Shown here: positions 1 through 10,694 of the stretch, piece by piece | Position numbering within the stretch: the stretch's first letter is position 1 | How the letters are laid out: every line of letters starts with the position of its first letter | Assembly (NCBI RefSeq): GCF_027943255.1 | Contig: NC_072895.1 | Location: 32,710,001 to 32,774,000, forward strand | DNA length: 64,000 nucleotides | Reading direction: 5' to 3' | From: Anastrepha obliqua | Lineage: Eukaryota > Arthropoda > Insecta > Diptera > Tephritidae | Notes under the pieces: model-generated | The model's database searches: none | Told to the model about the DNA's origin: nothing | Seen by the model: only the letters and a program-made list of their open reading frames with translations | Made by a program: the position numbers and the translations under genes

Positions 1-62
1 AATATACGTAACCTGCGAAAATTCAAAATTCGCGATACTTTTTGAACACACCTCCTATATAG
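1..62 (-). mobile_element. Terminal fragment of a mariner-like element
   Basis: The first bases of the window, containing the near-palindrome GCGAAAATTCAAAATTCGCG at 17-36, match the non-coding 5' end of the mariner at 31889-32645 (matching part 32603-32642). The fragment continues to a TATATAGTA string that may be the outer end with its TA target. No transposase is present here, and the rest of the element would lie before the window. Identity rests only on this match. Confidence 0.4.
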
Positions 63-235
63 TAGGTGTTTGTAAAAGAGAAGAAAAACCATTTTTCCAT
101 TCCGAGTTTTTTTTATTTAATTTTGCAAATAAGAGTGGGTACAAAGCAACAACTCGTAATTTAACGGCGATGGGGCTTTTGGCCAAATTTTAAAGCACAA
201 AAAAAATATCTACATCGGACTCGGTCAGACACAAT

Positions 236-614
236 GTGGGTCAAATACTAAAAATCGGTGACTATGGTTTCGAAGTAGTGAAGGAATTTAAATACCTTGC
301 GGTAATCATTAACCATGACAACAAAATTTCTGCCCAAATCGGCCACAAAATACTTGCGGCCAACCGCTGCTATTTTTCGCTGTGTCAACACCTAAAGAGT
401 CGCCTCCTAGACAGGAAAACAAAGATTTCACTGTATCGCTTAATTATTATTTCCATTTCGCTATACGGTAATGAAACGTGGACACTCAGAGATGCGGATA
501 AAGAGAAGCTGCTGATTTTCGAAAGGAGAGCTCAGCGAAAATTGTTTGGCGCGATATGCATTAAAGACGAGTGGCGAAAACGCTTCAATCATGAACTCGA
601 AAAACTATATGCGC
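236..614 (+). pseudogene. Non-LTR retrotransposon reverse transcriptase, C-terminal (thumb) fragment
   Basis: About 125 codons match the region after the catalytic palm of non-LTR RTs of the endonuclease-RT type. Visible motifs are KIGDYGFEVVKEFKYLAV, a run ending in SRLLDRKTKISLYR, YGNETW and FERRAQRKLFG, then WRKRFNHELEKLY. There is no catalytic YADD box, so this is a 5'-truncated copy. Reading stops where the hAT-like insertion begins near 615, and the same RT resumes at about 1506. The fragment at 31139-31889 is its closest relative here. Confidence 0.75.
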
Positions 615-1505
615 GCCAGTGCTGCCAGAATCTTCCAAGCTAAAATTGCTAGATTTTTGAAGAAAAATTGCTAAAAGTTGCTAAAAACTTTCTGAAAATT
701 GCTAAGCCATTAAAATCTTAATTTTCAACAAATGTACATATTTATTTAATGAAACGTATAAATTATTACTGAAAACACTTAAAAATAAAAAAAACCAAAC
801 AATTTACATTTAAAATTCATTACTTAATCAATTTATAAACTAAATCAGTCTTAAACTAAAGGATACTTAAAATATTGTCTAGCTCGTCAGCTTTTTTTTT
901 TTTTTGCAGCAGCAGCTTTGCAACCTGAAAACTGCTCAACACACAACTTCGACAAATGATCACTTGTCGCAATCGCTGAGTGTTTGGCAATATGCAGTCA
1001 TAGTGCTGCTTCCTGCTCCTGCGTTTTGGTCGACTTTGGAACGAAATGCAACTTATTTTTCTGGGTACATGCGCCCATCACAGCTACATGTTTTTTTGAG
1101 GGACCGTGGTGGCGAATGTCAAAAAGCTTTGCGCCTATTGAGGATTTGCAGTAGGCACAATATGCTCGCGTTGGATCAGTGCAATCCTTGCGAATCCATT
1201 GCTTAAACTCCTCGTCTTGAAGCCAGGCATCACGAAAATTTTGCTTGTAGACTTTTGGCATTTTGATCGCTTTGCTATCACCAAACAAATTCAAAGAGTT
1301 ACCATACACAATAAAGTTGTTCATATAAACGAACCACTGAAATAAATACATGTTCCGATATCTTTGCGAACCGCTTTCATCGTAATTTGTGCAATCGATG
1401 ACAAAAAGGTATAAAAAATGAAAAAACTCTGAAGAAAAATATAAAATTTGCGTTTTTTATAACAAAATTGCTAAAATTGCTAAGAAAAAATAAAAAGTTG
1501 CTAGT
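615..1505 (-). mobile_element. hAT-like insertion carrying a BED-type zinc-finger fragment
   Basis: This block interrupts the RT fragment. Its left edge CAGTGCTGCCA resembles hAT termini, and both edges carry repeats of AAATTGCTA, in opposite sense to a tidy TIR, so the right end is probably truncated. On the minus strand, 1261-998 encodes about 88 residues beginning MPKVYKQNFRDAWLQDEEF, followed by the zinc ligands C-A-Y-C and a histidine pair in HHGPSKKH. This is the BED-like DNA-binding head found on hAT-derived proteins. No catalytic core follows, and no 8-bp duplication could be confirmed. Confidence 0.55.
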
Positions 1506-1775
1506 TGCATTGAGATGGGCAGGTCACATATTGCGGGCTAACAGGGATTACACACCTCAGCAAATACTCATCGGTAAATGCCGCAGACAGAGAAAAAGGG
1601 ACCGCAGACAGAGAAAAAGGGGCCGCCCGCCGCTTAGATGGATAGACGATGTATAAGAAGACGCTGGCTTATTGGGGTTTCGGGCATGGAGGACACAGGC
1701 ACGAAACCGGGACAATTGGAGGCATATGCTGCAGCAGGCGAGGACCCGACCAGGCCTGCCCAGCCACCAATGATG
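1506..1775 (+). pseudogene. Non-LTR RT extreme C-terminus (continuation of 236-614)
   Basis: The sequence resumes with LRWAGHILRANRDYTPQQI and then GRPPLRWIDDV. A stop and frameshift follow, and then a tract equivalent to the WRTQARNRDNWRHMLQQAR tail. These are the usual last blocks of the endonuclease-RT family. A short internal duplication (GACCGCAGACAGAGAAAAAGG type, 1578-1622) lies inside it. It is clearly broken and is separated from its N-terminal part only by the hAT-like insertion. Confidence 0.7.
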
Positions 1776-3400
1776 ATGAAGATGAAACAAATGCCTAGTA
1801 CAGACCAAATGCTTTCATGCGAGTTTCCCACTAAGTATTTACGGCTGGGTATACGTAAGCACATTCATTGATGCCATTTGAGCACAGCTCCAAGGACAAA
1901 GGTGGTCCAAATGCTTTCATTTATTTTATTGCAAACCGAAAGTAAGTGAAACAGTTGTCTGCATGTATGTGTGTATGCGTGCATTTACATTGTGTAAATG
2001 TGTCAACTAGGCGTTTGAATAATTCAAAAGCGGCGAGTAATGACAAATGTGTGAAAATCCACAAAAAACGAATGCAGATATGCATTAAGTAGGAACAAAT
2101 GTGGCAAATGCAAATCACTCGCATTTACATTTTCACTCGTCTACAAACAAACGATAAAGAACTCAATTGTAGCGAAATCGAGAAGGAAGATTGAATGGAG
2201 CTGCCAACTGTTGACATTTCTTTTGCGGTGCACAGAAATGATGCTTAAAATTATTATTTTACACACTGTTTCTTTTTTTTGGAGTCATTAAGAGTTTTTA
2301 AACATGATTTTGTGGTGAAACCCTTTTTATAAACCGTTTAACGCTGAATGTGAATATTCGTGGGCAATTTTAAATGCCTTTGATTGGTAACCGATTAATG
2401 AGATTTGCAGAAAAAGGGAAAATTATGCGTTAAATGTAAGCTGCATATTTTAGTATATTAAGTATGCTCAGATGTGCATTTACGGTTATACACATACACA
2501 TATGTGCATGCATGCATGTGTGTACGTGTGTATGCTTGTGTGCATGTATGTTTCTTTTGACCACTTGTTTTTCCGACCATTCAGTAATTAACGCATAGCA
2601 GCGATCTGTTGAGTCGCCACCGCGCCGCTGCCACTGCCGCTGCCGTTCACCTAATTAAAAAAGCACGTCCGGCATGCGTGCGGCTAGCAATAAATAAACT
2701 TGGCACCGAAAGTCCTGTTGTAGTGCAGCAACCGTAATAACACTGCAATCCCAACGGACATGCACGTGTGGTCGTACGTAAGAGCTCCGTCATGGCTGGG
2801 TGGATTGTTTTATTGCGTTGATTGTACACAAGGATCACTTAAGGATTTGAAGGACCACTGTGATGGATGCACTTAACTTCAGTATGGGTATCATTTCGTG
2901 CTAAAAATAACATTTATGAGATTAAATTTGCGTTTTTGCAAAACGTAAAATTGGCAAATACGAGCGTACTTGCACGACTCCATGTGGCAGACGTAGGGCA
3001 ATGATTGTGAGGTTTGCCGCCAGTAACTGATAGTGTAATGCGAGCACTGCAACAGTGACAAATGCAAACACAGACACAACTTATCACGAACAGCAGAGGT
3101 TAGAGCTCTGACCATGCGGTGAGGGTGGGGTGGGGGTGAAGCAGTTGAAAAGTGCAACCATTGCTCCCAAAGAATAACACATGTTTGCACATTTCAAATA
3201 TCATACGTACCTCCTACACACATACATACACACATGCGGAGCTTACAATGTGCACATATTAATTTTCATATTTTTTTATGATTTTTAACTTTTGTCGTGG
3301 TCAGTGAAAGGGAGCCATTTTGCAAGAAAAAAATTTAAATTTGACAAAGTAAAAAATGATATATGGAGTTTCCCTCACAGACCGTAAGTCACATACTTCT
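1776..3400. other. No gene seen; microsatellite-bearing intergenic DNA
   Basis: I see no recognisable protein or RNA gene. The tract has TG/CA-rich microsatellite at about 2485-2550 with CATGCATG runs, and smaller CATACATACA repeats near 3220. All open frames here are short and without recognisable motifs. Confidence 0.6.
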
Positions 3401-3691
3401 ACTTGTATAGGGTCTTTCAAAGAACGTGCTTTGATGTTGTGTTTAAATAAAACATATAAAAAATTAGATTCTTTCAGGTTTCACTATTTTTATTCGAAAT
3501 ACTCTTAAGGGGTTAGGAGTAGTCAGAAGCACGAAAAAATTATGTTTTTCAATAATCTTGTTTTGCTAGTTAATTGCTTTATTTTACAAAACTAAAAACA
3601 TAGCATTTTTCTTCTTCTTTATTTGCCAATTCGATTCCGAATATAGGCGATCATACAATTTATACAATATGTATTACAATTAAATATCGAA

Positions 3692-4588
3692 TTACAAAAA
3701 TATTTTACGTTTAATATAAATACATACATTGCCGATTTCAGTCCAATGTCTTATATTGTCCAGGTCCGGACTATATGGTGGGTGCGATAGGACATCCCAT
3801 CCAAGCTCCCGTAGCTTCTGGCGGGTCATCAAAGATGTGTGAGGACGAGCGTTGTCCTGGTGGAACACAACACCATTCCTATTGACCAATTCTGGCCGCT
3901 TCTGGTCAATCGCCTGCTTCAAACGGTCAAGTTGCTCACAGCAGAGGACCGAGTTAAGGGTCTGGCCATAGTTGAGCAGGTCATAGTGGATAATTCCCTT
4001 CCAATCCCACCAAACACACAGCAAAACCTTCCTAGCGGTCAATCCGGGCTTGGCGATGGTTTGGGCCGGCTTGCCGCTTCTCGACCTTGATCTTTTTCGC
4101 TTGGCGTTGTCGTACGTGATCCACTTTTCATCGCCAGTCACCATCCGCTTCAAAAATGGGTAAAGTTCGTTCCGTTTTAGCAGAGAATCGCAAGCGTTGA
4201 TTCGGTCCAAGAGATTTTTTTGCGTCAACACGTGTGGCACCCAAACATCCAGCTTTTTTTGGAATCCAGTCTTCTGCAAATCGTTGCAAACGGTTTTGTG
4301 GTCTACACCTAGTTCCTGACTAATCGAGCGAATGCTCACATGCCGGTCTCTTTGGATAATTTCAACGATTTTATCAGTCTCTACGACGATTGGCCTACCA
4401 GTACGGGGTGCATCTTCGACATCTACTACACCAGAATGAAATCGATCGAACCAACGCTGTGCTGTGCGAATCGTTACAGTATCAGGCCCATAAAGTTCAT
4501 AAATTTTTGCCGCCGCCTTCGATGCATTTTTATCTCTAAGGTAGTAAAAACGTAAAATATGACGAATTTCTTGCTTCGTGGACTCCAT
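3692..4588 (-). pseudogene. Mariner transposase, 3'-truncated (mariner 1)
   Basis: An open frame of 298 codons starts with MESTKQEIRHILRFYYLRD. Helix-turn-helix DNA-binding regions occupy about residues 1-115, and the WVPHVLT linker lies near 120. The first catalytic Asp is in TGDEKW and the second in HQDNARPHTS. The reading loses homology right after PPYSPDL (about 3762), just before the third catalytic Asp, so the last 36 residues are unrelated sequence. A full mariner transposase is about 345 residues. Without its third Asp it cannot be catalytic, although the rest is remarkably open. TIRs were not identified. Confidence 0.85.
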
Positions 4589-4814
4589 CTTTGACGCGCT
4601 ATAACTTAAGACTGAAACGTACGATCACAACTTTGTCAAAGAGACACTTGTAGTACAGATTGTCGTCTTCAAATCGCCGTTTAGTGTGACCCGATGCAAT
4701 AAGTACAATGTCGCGCTAAATTGACTAAATACGACATTACTTAAGGAGTTTTTTATGTTTTTCAAGAGCAGTATAAATTTTATTGAAATCTATCAAGCGG
4801 TTGAATGGAATAAG

Positions 4815-5195
4815 GGACTCTCTCTAAACAATTTCGACACTAAAGTCTATACGGATGGCAGTAAAATGGGCTGCGGTGTTGGAGCTGGTATATTATATAT
4901 TCTAACAGACCTAAAATTGAGAAATCTGTGAGTCTCCCTAATACCAGAAGTGTCTTCCAGGCGGAAGTACTGGCAATTGGGGAAGCCTGTAGGCTATTAA
5001 TCAGATATTTCTCTTCTAAGGACAATATCGCTATTGTTTCGGATAGCTAAGCTGCAATCCAGGCACTGGGTTCGGCTACTACAACCTCTAAAGTGGTGAA
5101 ACCAATCAGGAATAGCCTCACCATCTTGAGTGAAAACCATAAAATTCCTTAATCTGGCTCCCAGGACATCGAAACATTGAAGGTAACGAAAAATT
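4815..5195 (+). pseudogene. RNase H domain fragment of a non-LTR retrotransposon
   Basis: The plus strand reads VYTDGSKMGCGVGAG (first catalytic Asp), then after a frameshift SVFQAEVLAIGEACR (catalytic Glu), IAIVSDS then a stop then AAIQALGS (second Asp), and finally a GHRNIEGNE-like block. This is the RNase H fold carried at the C-terminus of I/jockey-type retroelements. It contains at least two stops and one shift. The reverse transcriptase itself is absent. Confidence 0.7.
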
Positions 5196-5540
5196 GTAGT
5201 TCTTCAGCCGTCATAGCAGCTTCCAAAATATTGATTTGCTGTTGCCTACCTAGCAGTCTACCTTCTCGAGTGTTATCGTTGGCGCGCTTATCTGCCACTT
5301 TCATACGTGCAGCATCCAGCTACTTGTTCTCGAATGCTCCGGAGAGCCCGAACGCCCCTTGTTAATTGTTGAATACCTCGAAAAGTATGATATTTGTCGG
5401 ATTCACTTCAATTTTTTACACAATATTTTTAAGATATTACAGTGTAAGGAAATGCAAAAAACAAATCAAATTTTTTGAAAATTTCGACTACCTCTAACCC
5501 CTTATCAATAATATGTAAAGAATTACATCATTTAAGAGTC
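5196..5540. other. Unassigned sequence between RNase H scrap and QQDG scrap
   Basis: A minus-strand reading through 5350-5200 gives a charged stretch containing AARMKVADKRAND and GRLLGRQQQINILEAA. It resembles coiled tails of transposon-derived DNA-binding proteins, but I cannot assign it. The remainder is AT-rich and shows nothing. Confidence 0.3.
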
Positions 5541-5720
5541 CACCAGGAGTACGTTTACAGGCAAAATTCGCCAAACAATCGATTCATGCATGCCTAATTG
5601 TTCAGAAGGTCGAGATATCGATGCTGAAGGTTTTCCAGCAACACTTTGCGCTAACGCAGCACAATTCTCAACAGAACGCCCACTTTTTGGTCCGTCAGTT
5701 CATTCTCTATACTCGAAAGA
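5541..5720 (-). mobile_element. QQDG-family transposase fragment (helix-turn-helix region)
   Basis: Read on the minus strand, this segment gives SVENCAALAQSVAGKPSASI, then SEQLGMHES. It corresponds to the ENIAAV...RRSQQLGL segment of the QQDG-type Tc1/mariner transposases at 29303 and 52570. A close copy lies at 7095-7245 on the same strand, so the two flank the mariner pseudogene between them as direct repeats. Only this stretch is recognisable. Confidence 0.5.
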
Positions 5721-5836
5721 AGCAGTTTCTTGAAATTTTTTCACGAATGATTGAATTCTCGAGTCATTCGGTGACTATTTCCCCTAAAACAAAAACACTG
5801 ATTATGCGGTATGTTGTGCTTAGAGATCAACCATTT

Positions 5837-6964
5837 TCATAATAATTTTTCGTTAAGAAAACCCCAGTTTTGTGGTTTAAAATACACTTCATTATTCAAT
5901 ATCCAGTCTCCCGAAATATCAACACGCTTGTTCCAACGAGATTCCAATTCATGAATTCCATCCCTGAAGTGAGCATCTGGAGGGGCTGCAAGATACACTT
6001 CCACTGCTGTTACGACCTCATCACTCAAAAAACGAAAAACGCTTTCCAAGCATGTACTTTTTTTATGTCTGGAAACAGATGGAGGTCGCTTGGTGTCAAA
6101 TCTGTTGACAATTATGGATGCTCCAACAATTCGAATTCCATGGATTTGAGCCTTTGCCAAAATGCTTTTGTCGCTCGTTGCATTGTCCTGATCAAATATA
6201 TTATATATTTATATACTCGGCATTTTATCACGAACTTTTTCCTTCAGCTGGTCTAAAAGGTCACAATAATATTCAGATTTTTATGTTTTACCAGCTTGCA
6301 AGTAATGCACAAGCAAAATTCCTTTCGCATCCTAAAAAACTGATGCTAACAACTTCTTGGCCGACTGCCGATTTCTGGACAGGAACTCGTTTTGGAGTTA
6401 GAGAACCAGGTTCACACCATTCTTTAGCCTCTAGTTTTGTTTTAGGATCATGCTAATAGACCCAAGTCTTATCCGGAGTGATGAATCTATGCACAAAACC
6501 CATTTTATCCTTCCGAAAATGCTTTAAATGTTGCTGAGTTTCTGAGAAAGTCGCATTCGCATGTGTTTTTGTTCCAGTGTTAGCGAATGTGGCATCCAGC
6601 GGGGAATGCGTGCACACAGCTTTCTGATATCCCATACTTCAGTCAAACTATTGCTTACACTGCCGAATGAGATACCCAGGGTTTTACTAAATTTCTTTCT
6701 GTCGCTCGACGATTTTCCAATAAGATATCTTGATTTTGTTCTACGATTTCTGGTGATGTTGCTGTTTTTGGACGTCCTTGACTTGGATCGATTTCTTGGC
6801 TTCAAAAACGGCCACGTTTAAATTCAGCTACCCATCTTTCTACTGTACTAATTGATAGAGAAAAGTTTTTATACACTTTCAACATTCGTTCATAAATTTC
6901 CTTTGCTTTTAAATCTTTCCAAAAATAAAAATTCAATCACTGCACGATGCCTGATTTTTTCCAT
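5837..6964 (-). pseudogene. Mariner transposase pseudogene (mariner 2), multiply frameshifted
   Basis: Reading leftward from MEKIRHRAVIEFLFLERF at 6964, several frames together give a nearly collinear mariner protein: a TVERWVAEFKRG-like motif, IRKLCARIPRWMPHSLTLEQ, FVHRFITPDKTWVYYDP (first Asp region), FWDAKGILLV-like residues, DQDNATSDKS (second Asp), then a shortened third-Asp region. It ends with HFRDGIHELESRWNKRVDISGDW. Many frameshifts and stops separate the blocks. The type differs from mariner 1 and resembles elements with a TWVYHYDP motif. Confidence 0.75.
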
Positions 6965-7094
6965 TGTAGATACCAAATGACTTGTGAAAAAAGAATGAGT
7001 TGACAGATTGAAGTGAAACTTTACCTGAAGAAGGTACCAACATAGCAAAAAAAAAATTTGTCTAGTAACAACGCCCTCTCTTATATTATCTCTA

Positions 7095-7245
7095 CCGCCA
7101 GACTTATTGAAACCTAGTAATGGTTGAGAACGTCGCGATATCAATGGTGACGGTTGTTCAGCAACACTTTGCGATACAGCAGCAAAACTCTCAACCGAAC
7201 GTCCATTTTGCGGCTCGTAGATGGATTATTTGTGGCTCTCGATAA
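7095..7245 (-). mobile_element. QQDG-family transposase fragment, second copy
   Basis: The minus strand gives QNGRSVESFAAVSQSVAEQP followed by ISRRSQPL, homologous to the 5541-5720 fragment and to the helix-turn-helix region of the QQDG transposases elsewhere in this window. It is truncated on both sides. Confidence 0.5.
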
Positions 7246-7299
7246 ATGTACCCGAGTTCGCTTTTCACAATGCAGCAATGCACAAAGTTGTTGCGCAAG

Positions 7300-7801
7300 T
7301 TCCCATCTCGAGACATAGAACCGAATGGCTTAAAAAACTAAAATTTTAAGCTTAAAAAATGTTTTGAAGAACTGTATTGCATTCAGCTTAGCTCTTGACG
7401 AATCGACAGATATCACAGATCTTCCGCAGTTGGCAGTTTTCATACGTTTTGTTTCACCTGACTTTGTTGCTACAGATAAATTATTACATTTAGCAGCACT
7501 TCAAGAATCAGCATGCAATGGCGATCTTAAAAATGCCTTAAATTCCATAATGAAAACTTTTAATGTGCCTCCTAATAAACTTGTAAGCAATGCAATTGCT
7601 GAAGCTCCGGTAAAGCTGCATAAAAATATCGGTATTATTAGGCTTTTAAGAAAAGATGATTCTCAAATTCCACAATTCATACCGGTTCACTGTTTTGCAT
7701 ACCTTTTAAGTACTTATTTAATTGCGGCTGGCGAAAATTTTCAAATTCTGGAAAATGGCTCAGCCTATCAAGGAGCTTGGCCACCCCTGCTCTCTATGTA
7801 G
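7300..7801 (+). pseudogene. hAT transposase core fragment (GTF2IRD2/ZBED5-like)
   Basis: An open frame of about 145 codons (from 7364) contains IAFSLALDESTDITDLPQLA, the first catalytic Asp block of hAT transposases, then NGDLKNALNSIMKTFNVPPN, LVSNAIAEAPVKLHKNIGII and a VHCFAY block. In relatives the middle block reads TDGAPAM, so the second catalytic Asp appears replaced (EAP). The last part retains the C-x-x-x-style histidine region but ends in a stop at 7801. A degraded upstream lead-in lies at 7300-7363. It is unrelated in sequence to the hAT-like element at 43141. Confidence 0.7.
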
Positions 7802-8144
7802 TGTAAAATATTGCATTTGGCTACTTTTGCAAATGTAAAAGATGGCATAAGAAAAGGTACGTCCAGGAATTATTCATTACTCACAGCGAGACGTCGCTTT
7901 TGAAAGACCCTTTATACACTGGCAATGCATGTATTTGCCCTCTGCCGAAGTGAACTAGTGAAACGATTTTCTGATATAAAGCTATGTAGTTTTCCAGCAC
8001 GCTTGCGACTACCTCGTGACTATAAAAAAATAATAAAAAAAGAAGCTAAATATATTTCCTTAGTAAATAAAACAAATTGACAATTTTTAATTTTTGCAGA
8101 CAAATTACCTAACAGCTCCTATTTGTGTGTGTAGATGGGACCAC

Positions 8145-8625
8145 TGGCGGCATGATGCCCGAAATAGAATTGCAGCAGACAGCGGATAACGGTTTGACAG
8201 GTGTGCGTCGAAAAAATCGGTCGGTTAAACACAATTGCGACGGGACGATTTTCGACTGACATTTTGTGGTTACAATCAATAAAATTTTGTAGTGAAATAT
8301 TTTCGTTTGCTTTATTTGTGAAGCAATTACGCTAAAAAAACCTTATTTCTAATTTATTGATATTTTGTGGGCTTCTTGCGCAAATCGGCAGATAAATTGC
8401 CATCAAATCTTCAGAAAAGCAATCCTGAGTCTTCAATCCGGCGGAAATAGAATAGAAATGAATCTAAATATTTTCCCACCGTAAAAATAACCGACGGCAA
8501 GAATATCGTCCCCGCTGATGTTCTATACAATTTGATGCGCTGTGTTCTTATTCTGACTGCGGGTACCCGTCAGCGCGTTACCGGCTGTCCGCTGTCCGCT
8601 CCCATTCTGTTTAGCACATGAATCA
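8145..8625. repeat. Long imperfect inverted repeat (MITE-like)
   Basis: The tract 8145-8265, with GCAGACAGCGGATAACGG and CGACGGGACGATTTTCG, matches in inverted orientation the tract 8500-8625, which on its reverse strand reads GCGGACAGCGGACAGCCGG and AGCGGGGACGATATTC. The arms are roughly 120-170 bases around an AT-rich centre. No coding capacity is visible. It resembles a long-TIR MITE, but exact ends and target duplication were not established. Confidence 0.4.
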
Positions 8626-8752
8626 CCACAGGTTGAGAAAAATTGCCTCTCGCCAGCGCATTTTTGCCATAAAAAACCTTCTCATAAAACCTTTTAAATT
8701 TTTTTCAATCAGATTTATAATTTTTGAAGATTTATAATTTTTGCAAATCGTA

Positions 8753-8799
8753 CGTCAAGCATATTTGACACTTGTGACGTAAATAACTGCAGTATAAAA
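8753..8799. repeat. Short dispersed repeat shared with 20570-20620
   Basis: CATATTTGACACTTGTGA followed by CTGCAGTATA recurs at 20576-20615, where it sits next to a GTGGCACAAAATTAATCA motif that also occurs at 29149. It is a fragment of an unrecognised dispersed repeat. Confidence 0.45.
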
Positions 8800-8805
8800 A
8801 CCGCC

Positions 8806-9115
8806 GCGGCCGCCGTAGCCGAATGGGTTGGTGCGTGACTACCATTCGGAATTCACAGAGAGAATGTAGGTGAAACAACAAAATTAAGAAAAACATTTTT
8901 CTAATAGCGGCCGCCCCTCGGCAGGCAATGGCAAACCTCCGAGTGTATTTATGCCATGAAAAAGCTCCTCATAAAAATATCTGCCGATCGGAGTCGGCTT
9001 GAAACTGTAGGTCCCTCCATTTGTGGAACAACATCAAGACGCACACCACAAATAGGAGGAGGAGCCCGGCCAAACACCCAAAAAGGATGTACGCGCCAAT
9101 TATATATATATATAT
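8806..9115 (+). mobile_element. tRNA-derived SINE, copy A
   Basis: The head GTAGCCGAATGGGTTGGTGC (8815-8834) fits a pol III A box. Compared with copy C at 30641-30960, the B box (GGTTCGAATCT in copy C) is missing here through a deletion of about 15 bases. A conserved body follows with CGGCAGGCAATGGCAAACC, GCCATGAAAAAGCTCCTCAT and CACAAATAGGAGGAGGAGC, and then an (AT)n tail at 9099-9115. No protein is encoded. The tail directly abuts the TIR of a QQDG element, as in copy C. Confidence 0.75.
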
Positions 9116-9420
9116 AAAGGGTGATTTTTTAAGAGCTATAGGAAAGTTTTTCGAAAAAACACACGTAAAATTCAGAAAAATGCCTGAAATTTTTATTTAA
9201 ATTCAAAGTACCGTCCATATAATTTAATGTTTGAAGATTATTTCATGCAAATGTTGACCGCGACTGCGCTTCAAATGGTTATGCGGCATGCGGCACCGTC
9301 TTGCTGAAACCACATGCGCTGCAAGTCAAGCTCTTGCATTTTGGGCAAAAAAAAGTTGTTATTTCATGTCATACTACCATAGTCCTGAACATACCGATGA
9401 AAACTCTTGAGTGAGTTGTT
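9116..9420 (-). mobile_element. QQDG-family Tc1/mariner element, internally deleted (copy 1)
   Basis: The right end AAAGGGTGATTTTTTAAGAG is the same TIR as in the 29196-30640 copy. Reading leftward from 9420 gives the FFAQNARA..., CAGCAAGACGGTGCC (QQDGA) block, then a direct jump to HLKRSRGQHLHEIIFKH and a stop. About 80 codons containing the third Asp are therefore missing. The catalytic Asp of QQDGA is kept here, whereas it is Tyr in copy 2. The far end is truncated near 9420. Confidence 0.7.
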
Positions 9421-9640
9421 GCTCGTAACCAGACCATTTTGAAAATGAAATGTTTTTTCTACAAATTTTACTTTTCCTCCACTTTTACTCAAACTTTCTA
9501 GAGCTAGCAACCCAGTGTCGTGCTAAGGGAGCCGATTTGTCAAGAGAGAACGAGAAAGCTGCTTACTGAGCAAACCTTTTATCATTGAATCATTGTTGGA
9601 AATATTTTTTTTACATTAAGGTATTTGACTCTTGACACTA
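9421..9640. other. No gene seen
   Basis: A short stretch with no motif, ending in a CTTTTACTC and AGCTAGCAACCC tract. No recognisable element was assigned. Confidence 0.4.
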
Positions 9641-10690
9641 GCTACCAATGCCTTAAAACGTTTTTTAGGTTTTCTATAATTTTTTTTATATTTTTTTATG
9701 TATGTTTTTATTCTTTTCTAATTTATTTTATTTGTTTTCAATTTGTTTAAATTTTTTCGTTAATTTTTCTGTGCTTTGCCTAGCTGTTTATAATTTATTC
9801 ATTTTTTTGAATTTTTATATATTTAGAATTATTTGTTTTATTTTTTTGAATTTTTTTATGGTTTTTAGTTATTTTTTTAATATTTTTGTAATAACCTATT
9901 TTTAATTTTTTTTTTTTTTTGTTAAATTTTTTTTTTTATTTACTTAATTCGTTTTCTTTTTGGAAATTTTTTTTCTGAAATGGCGATTCTAAAAACAACA
10001 TGAACAGATTCCTCAATTGACTATTCTTGTATTTATAAAATTAATTTTTATATTTTTTAAATTTACTTTTTTTAATTAAAAAATATTTTTTTATTATCAG
10101 TTCTTATATATTTTGTTAATTCTTTTTCATAAGTTTTTAATACTATTTTTTAATTTTTTATATTTTTTTTTATACTTAATTTTGTTCTTATTTGTTATGA
10201 TTTTTAGCTACCAAGGCCCATGGGGGACTTTTAATTTTGTTATTTTGTTTTTCTTTGTTTTCATTTTTTACATTATTATTTTTGTCTAATTTTCTCTTTT
10301 GAATTTATGATTTTAATTTAATTTTAATTTATTTTTTCTTATTTAAAAAAGATTTTCGTTCTATTTTTTTATATTTTCTAAATCTTGTTTGCTCATTTTT
10401 AATTCTCTTGTTTTAGTTTTTATATCTTTTTATTTATATAAAAAAATATTTATTTATTTAATTTTTTTATTTATATATTTAATTTTTTTAGTTAACAAGT
10501 TTTTAACTGTTAACACCATCACCAAAGACATCCATGTCTTTTAACGTTTTTATTATTTATTATTTTTTTACGTTTTTATTTTTGTCTAATTTCATTTATT
10601 TATTTACTTGATTTTAATTATAATTTGTTTGAATATTTTTAAATCTTTTTAATTTTTGTTTTTAATATATTAATTTTTTGTCAATTAAAA
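9641..10690. repeat. T-rich low-complexity tract
   Basis: More than 1 kb in which the plus strand is dominated by runs of T with interspersed A. It holds many variants of TTTTTTAATTTTT and ATTTATTT but no fixed period that I can define. Open frames in it encode only Phe/Leu/Ile-rich strings and are composition artefacts. Confidence 0.7.
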
Positions 10691-10694
10691 ACAT

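Noticed and set aside
5177..5365. Separate small gene after the RNase H fragment
   Set aside because: The frame is a shadow; the other strand gives a weak transposon-like coiled stretch that cannot be assigned.
9702..9905. Open frame rich in Phe, Leu and Ile resembling a membrane protein
   Set aside because: It lies in a T-rich low-complexity tract where any frame gives such residues; no start context or homology.
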